A stretch of 64,000 nucleotides of DNA from Eukaryota sp. TZLM1-RC (lineage: Eukaryota; Metamonada: BaSk clade). The stretch covers positions 2,170,001 through 2,234,000 of the forward strand of contig JAUPSS010000002.1 of NCBI GenBank assembly GCA_040285825.1, read 5' to 3'. The position numbers were made by a program, and so were the translations under genes. The notes below the pieces were generated by a model, which was given only the letters and a program-made list of their open reading frames with translations, was not told the DNA's origin and ran no database searches. This document shows positions 59,673 through 64,000 of this stretch, one piece after another (position 1 is the stretch's first letter; each line of letters starts with the position of its first letter).

Positions 59673-62246
59673 TTATTTATTTACCTTAGCTGAACAATGA
59701 AAATGGCAAACTGAATTATCTGGAAGAAAAGCAATTGCTGCAGACCCTATTCGTTTAGAACATATTGAACAGCTGCTGTTTAACGTCACAGTCACACTTC
59801 GCTTTTGGATAGCTATCAATTCTGCCATTGTTTTCAAAGAAGATAAGTGCAAAAAGTTGCGATGAACAGACAAAGTTCTCGCTTTAGAAGCTGTATGATC
59901 CATAACCGACTTGAGAAAAGGAAGAATGTCTTCCAATTTAGTTGAGGGATCCAAAATATCCAAGGCGGAGATAGAATCTATATTATGAGACCACCTACAT
60001 AAACAATCAATAGCAAGTTTCTTCAAAGGTTTTTGACCTTCTGGAGGACTCATCAAGACCGTAAATAACGTTAGAAAAATATTTTTTGAATTTGGATCAT
60101 TTTTATAAACATGATTGCAATAATCTTCTGCTAATGAAACGTTCTCCAACTTAAAAACAAAAATAGAAACAACTTCCAAATGATTGCCTAATTGTTTATG
60201 TAGAATAGCTCTTTCTTCGAATAAAGGTGCAGTGGGGGGAAACACAGAGGGAATTAATAAATATTCGGGCTGATAAAAATTCGAATTATTTAAAAAATAA
60301 AGAAATCGATTTCTCAAATGTCCAAGTTTTCCACCTTCAGAGCCAGCGGGGAGTCTTCTCGGAGGTAAATAATAGCTTGAACTCTCAATGAGCAGACTAA
60401 GTTCGGCCAAAAAAGCTTTTCCTAATGAATTATGAAGAGTGGTATCTTGGTAATTAAAATCATAAATTAAATGTTCATAAAAGGGAATTAAAGAGGATGG
60501 TTGATTAGCTTCTATAAAAGCAATAGTCAGTTTTGGCTCAATCAACATTTGCTCTTCCATTAGGGTAAATACAGATAAAAATAAAGAAGGCTTCAGAGAC
60601 AAAACTTTTTTCGCATTGTGAAAAACAAATTCAGGATCAGAATTTCCGACCTTGGCTAAATAAATTGCTATATCTGAATAAGAGAAACTTTGATTTGAAT
60701 CGTTATTATTATTGTTATTTTGAACAAGATTAAACAGTAGTTCTATAGCCTTTTTGTGACATTTTTTAATTGAATAAAGAACCAAAACCTCCCTATAAAG
60801 GTGCTTTTGTTTTAAAACTCGCGAAATTTCTGACAATGAGCAGTGAATTTGACCTGAATTCAGAAATTCCAAAATTCTTGCTTGGTCGACTCTAGCTAAT
60901 GATTTGATTAAAGCTGTGTCAATAAGCTCTAACACCGACAAGACTTTTTCAGACTGATCTCTTTTCAAGAATTTCGCTCTTGTCGGAAAAAGATAGTTTA
61001 ACAATGACTTGTGAGCCGAATCCAACTGCAAACTCCCTAAAATCCCATCAGTTTTGGTTATTTCCGCTGGTAGCAAGTCGGGAAACAAAGCCAAAACTTC
61101 TTGAGGAGGAGTTTCCCCTTCCAAAAAATAAGTAAATGCCGATTCAAATTCATTCTGCTCAAACAAATACCTTCCAAAAGCCTGGCAAACTTGGCGTTTA
61201 AGCCCCTTTGCCTCATTATCATTACCAAACATTCCAACTACTTCCAAAGCCTTTTCAAACTCATTTACTTCTAGGCAACCATCCACCAGCTTGGGAAAAG
61301 TATTAGCTTGGAATCGAGACACGCTATGGCCTGAGGCTATGAAGTAGCACTCGCTATTGCCAAGGCAGCTACACGTGTGCTTAATTTCATCAGAATTTAA
61401 ATATTGGGTAGTAATCAAACCAAATCCAGAATTAAGTAGCCGTAGTTCAATTGATCTATCAAAAACAACAATAAATAAACTTTTAGAAACAAAGCTACCA
61501 ACAGGTTTTCTCTCCCAAATAGGGCACTTATCTTTAGCCCGGGTGTGTCGTCCCATTGAATCCACTGTTGCCCCAATAAAGTTATTACTAGAAGTCGTAC
61601 GTAACAGCAACAATTCATTAGGAGAAAGAGAACAAAGCATTGAGTTGTTGGACCTAGATGGATTGAATAACGTAATCACAATTCTTTTTGAAGCCGTATC
61701 AATAATTGAATATTGTTCTTTTTTGAGGGAAGCAACTAAAAGACCATAGCACCAGGTTAAAGAGATGGGTGCTTCGGAAATGGGTACTTCAAATAGTTGC
61801 TCAGTCTGGGCAGCTGAATCCTTAATACGGTGAACGATAACTCTTTTACGGTGAGCTGTGGCCAAAAGATGGTTGTTGGCTTGGCTCTCGTAGGCAAAAG
61901 CGTAGACTGGATCCTTTACTGGTGGAATCTGGGAAAGGAAAGGTGAGGGAAAGCGCTTGACATTGAGTTGCTCAACGTAAAGGCAGTAGTTGGAGATAAA
62001 AAGCATGAGGTTTAAGGATGGTGAAACAATGATATTGGAGATCTCTTTCTTGCTGACACGACCAGTAGCAGCTAAAAGAGGACGACCATAAGAACGGATT
62101 TCCGGCTGGTAAAGGACAAGAGTACCATCTTCGGTTCCAATAAGGAGATTTAGCTCATCTGATTGCCACGCACAAATGGAGCTGACAGAAACAGGAAGAT
62201 CATCAAGTATTTTCGTAACCTCAAAACCAGGAAAGGTCAATGTCAT
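59673..62246 (-). CDS. Vacuolar tethering subunit VPS39/VAM6-like (or Vps3/TGFBRAP1)
   Basis: 857 residues from the ATG at 62244-62246. The first about 280 residues are a citron-homology (CNH) propeller (ICAWQSDELNLLIGTEDGTLVLYQ...). The middle is a long helical solenoid typical of class-C Vps proteins. The last about 40 residues hold the Vps39-type zinc finger CSICSKRIGSAAIAFLPDNSVCHFHC. VPS39 is the HOPS subunit that binds Rab7/Ypt7 for fusion with vacuole or lysosome; Vps3/TGFBRAP1 of CORVET has the same layout, so the exact paralogue is open. It starts 146 bp from the divergent kinesin gene, sharing a promoter region. Confidence 0.82.
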   Translation of the reverse strand: MTLTFPGFEVTKILDDLPVSVSSICAWQSDELNLLIGTEDGTLVLYQPEIRSYGRPLLAATGRVSKKEISNIIVSPSLNLMLFISNYCLYVEQLNVKRFPSPFLSQIPPVKDPVYAFAYESQANNHLLATAHRKRVIVHRIKDSAAQTEQLFEVPISEAPISLTWCYGLLVASLKKEQYSIIDTASKRIVITLFNPSRSNNSMLCSLSPNELLLLRTTSSNNFIGATVDSMGRHTRAKDKCPIWERKPVGSFVSKSLFIVVFDRSIELRLLNSGFGLITTQYLNSDEIKHTCSCLGNSECYFIASGHSVSRFQANTFPKLVDGCLEVNEFEKALEVVGMFGNDNEAKGLKRQVCQAFGRYLFEQNEFESAFTYFLEGETPPQEVLALFPDLLPAEITKTDGILGSLQLDSAHKSLLNYLFPTRAKFLKRDQSEKVLSVLELIDTALIKSLARVDQARILEFLNSGQIHCSLSEISRVLKQKHLYREVLVLYSIKKCHKKAIELLFNLVQNNNNNNDSNQSFSYSDIAIYLAKVGNSDPEFVFHNAKKVLSLKPSLFLSVFTLMEEQMLIEPKLTIAFIEANQPSSLIPFYEHLIYDFNYQDTTLHNSLGKAFLAELSLLIESSSYYLPPRRLPAGSEGGKLGHLRNRFLYFLNNSNFYQPEYLLIPSVFPPTAPLFEERAILHKQLGNHLEVVSIFVFKLENVSLAEDYCNHVYKNDPNSKNIFLTLFTVLMSPPEGQKPLKKLAIDCLCRWSHNIDSISALDILDPSTKLEDILPFLKSVMDHTASKARTLSVHRNFLHLSSLKTMAELIAIQKRSVTVTLNSSCSICSKRIGSAAIAFLPDNSVCHFHCSAKVNK

Positions 62247-62392
62247 GAGATGTTCGCAAGAGTAAAACAAGGATCAGTAAGGATGTGGTTTGTGTGAGTG
62301 GGTAGTAATTGAAACACAAAACAAAAAAATCAATGAAATCAAGTATTCAGGTGGCCACATTGTTCAAACAATTATAAACAGTATCTGTGCGA

Positions 62393-64000
62393 ATGAGTTG
62401 TCCCTTCCACACAATTGCTCGAATACGACCCTTTCTTCCAGAAGAAGCAGATTCTTCCCCTATATCTTTTGATTGTTCTTCATCACCGCCTTCTGTTATT
62501 CTTTCAGGAAAGGGAACATTAGCAGGAATAGCCCGTCGATACCCTTTCCATGAAGTTTATGGACCAAACTCTTCACAATCAGACCTTTTCTCATCCCACA
62601 TAACTTCCCTCCTTGACAGTACTCTCAATGGAAACAATACTTCTGTTCTTACTTTCGGTGCTACCAACACCGGTAAAACCTGGACGCTATTTGGAAAATC
62701 AGATCAGTCTCTAGATTCTATAACGACGAGGCTTTCACCATCAAGTGGTCTTGTTCCAAGGTCCTTAGAGTATTTATTCAAATCATTACCTCCCAATCAT
62801 TTCCTTTCTCTTTCGCTAATTGAAATCTATAGTTCAAACGATAGGGATTATGTTATTGATCTCCTTAGCCCGTATGAGCCAGAAGTTACCCCCAATAAGA
62901 AAACCCTCTCCTTAGCTTGGAATGAGGATCGGTTTGAAGTCAAGGATAACATTAAGGGGGATTGTAACAGTCTGGTGGATGCGTTGTTTCTTGTTCAAGT
63001 AGGATTGGAGAATAGATCAGTGAGGGATCGTGACATTTATGGGACAAACAACAGTAAATATTTACCAAGCTCTAGGAGTCATTGCCTGCTTTGTATTAAT
63101 GTTAGGTCAAAAAAGTCAAGAAGAATCCTTGGGGCTATCACGTTTGCTGATTTGGCAGGCAGTGAACGTTTCAACCCTGAAAACAATCGAGAATCATCAT
63201 CAATCAATCAATCACTTTCCGTTCTATCCAAGGTGATTTCCTCTCTTAAATCTTCCCCTCCTTCATCCACGTTCATACCTTGGAGGGAGTCAACCTTAAC
63301 CAAGCTATTATGGCCCTGTCTGGATCCTTCAAGGTGCACTACTGATTCCTTTAAGACAGTGCTCATCACCACTCTCTCCCCTTGTTTTAAGGACTGGAGT
63401 GGTTCGCTTCAAGGATTGTTGGTAGCAACTTGTGCTCAAAGCGTAGTGGCTGGGGGTAGGAAGAGTCCATCGTTGTTTGATAGTTTAGGTCTGGAAAAGA
63501 GTTGCCGAAACTGTGAAGAATTGGGCAAACAAAATGAATACTTGAGAAGAGAACTATCAATTCTTCAGAAAAGTTTATCAGAGTTTGAAGTAAATGCTCC
63601 CAAATGTGTAGACGGTAAAGCTGCTGTGAAAGCTCTTCTGGATGCTAATCACTTGCTAAGATATAACTTGGCAATTGTTGAACAGGACAGAAATTCACTA
63701 TCAAGTCAAAGTGCTGATTTATTCAGGTACATTGCCCAGTTAGAAGAAACAATAGAGGAGGTCAAAGCCAATCAATCAAATCATCAAATGATTGATCGTG
63801 GAACAGACACTCCTTGCTTTGTTGAAGATCCAATCAGCTTGGTAGAATCTCAACTTGAACATGAAGGGTTAATTGAAGGAAACGGTTTAGAGATTGATCA
63901 ATTTTCTATCCATAGTAAACGCTCAATTCAAACAGAACCACCAAGACCAAAATCGGCAACTTCCTCTGTCAAACTTTCATTTTCTAACCCCCGACCCTCA
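62393..64000 (+). CDS. Kinesin-like motor protein (runs off the right edge)
   Basis: Open for 536 codons from the ATG at 62393 to the last base of the window. The motor core starts at once: ARIRPFLPEE (strand 1), P-loop GATNTGKT at residues 89-96, SSRSH of switch I at 226-230, DLAGSE of switch II at 253-258, NQSLSVLSKVISSL and FIPWRESTLTKLLWPCL. The P-loop departs from the usual GQTGxGKT. After about residue 365 the sequence turns to a coiled coil (ELGKQNEYLRRELSILQKS...). N-terminal motor position means a plus-end-directed type is likely; the subfamily cannot be told without the tail. No intron is visible. Confidence 0.9.
   Translation, partial: MSCPFHTIARIRPFLPEEADSSPISFDCSSSPPSVILSGKGTLAGIARRYPFHEVYGPNSSQSDLFSSHITSLLDSTLNGNNTSVLTFGATNTGKTWTLFGKSDQSLDSITTRLSPSSGLVPRSLEYLFKSLPPNHFLSLSLIEIYSSNDRDYVIDLLSPYEPEVTPNKKTLSLAWNEDRFEVKDNIKGDCNSLVDALFLVQVGLENRSVRDRDIYGTNNSKYLPSSRSHCLLCINVRSKKSRRILGAITFADLAGSERFNPENNRESSSINQSLSVLSKVISSLKSSPPSSTFIPWRESTLTKLLWPCLDPSRCTTDSFKTVLITTLSPCFKDWSGSLQGLLVATCAQSVVAGGRKSPSLFDSLGLEKSCRNCEELGKQNEYLRRELSILQKSLSEFEVNAPKCVDGKAAVKALLDANHLLRYNLAIVEQDRNSLSSQSADLFRYIAQLEETIEEVKANQSNHQMIDRGTDTPCFVEDPISLVESQLEHEGLIEGNGLEIDQFSIHSKRSIQTEPPRPKSATSSVKLSFSNPRPS

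Noticed and set aside
1-64000. CRISPR arrays, tRNA, rRNA or snRNA genes
   Set aside because: No regularly spaced short repeats and no box-B-like or cloverleaf pattern was found by eye; short RNAs could still be missed without a covariance search.

Overview
The window reads as nuclear DNA of a unicellular eukaryote with an AT-rich, gene-dense genome. Recognisable genes are eukaryotic (Prp40, RPP38, ALG2, VPS39, PP2A B'', kinesin, talin-like FERM). Most are single uninterrupted frames separated by tens to a few hundred bases. Host genes end in TAA or TGA, so the standard code applies. One gene, the asparaginase, needs a single 29-nt spliceosomal-type intron. The species cannot be named from the sequence alone.

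Layout. 1-17.3 kb: the 3' part of one giant secreted beta-helix-like surface protein on the minus strand, ending in 373-residue tandem repeats that run off the left edge. 17.4-19.7 kb: no gene, but a repeat relic holding what looks like a solo LTR. 19.7-21.3 kb: a talin-like FERM protein. 21.3-26.2 kb: a transposon graveyard (Fanzor2, a LINE tail, a family-B DNA polymerase fragment). 26.3-28.4 kb: RPP38 and ALG2, convergent. 28.6-40.1 kb: a second accessory zone with a nearly complete Fanzor1 nuclease gene split by a LINE insertion, more Fanzor pieces, and a 4.2-kb LTR retrotransposon inserted in another LINE. 40.4-41.7 kb: an SRI-domain protein. 41.9-46.1 kb: hAT and LINE relics. 46.2-64 kb: ordinary genes (RNF4-like RING, an ORC3-like candidate, secreted asparaginase, KCTD-like BTB protein, Prp40, PP2A B'', phosphomevalonate kinase, MYND/coiled-coil protein, VPS39, kinesin), interrupted by one more Fanzor2 relic near 50.5 kb and a 75-bp hairpin at 53.8 kb.

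How it fits together. The host genes are housekeeping functions: splicing, RNase P/MRP, N-glycan assembly, mevalonate pathway, vacuolar tethering, phosphatase regulation and motors. They do not form an operon-like unit. The most interesting content is the accessory DNA. Five clear and one possible relic of eukaryotic TnpB relatives (Fanzor, RNA-guided nuclease family) lie within 30 kb, of both Fanzor1-like and Fanzor2-like type. The best copy would read through almost completely if one LINE insertion and two homopolymer-length changes were discounted. Identifications rest on motif recognition by eye; no database search was run.
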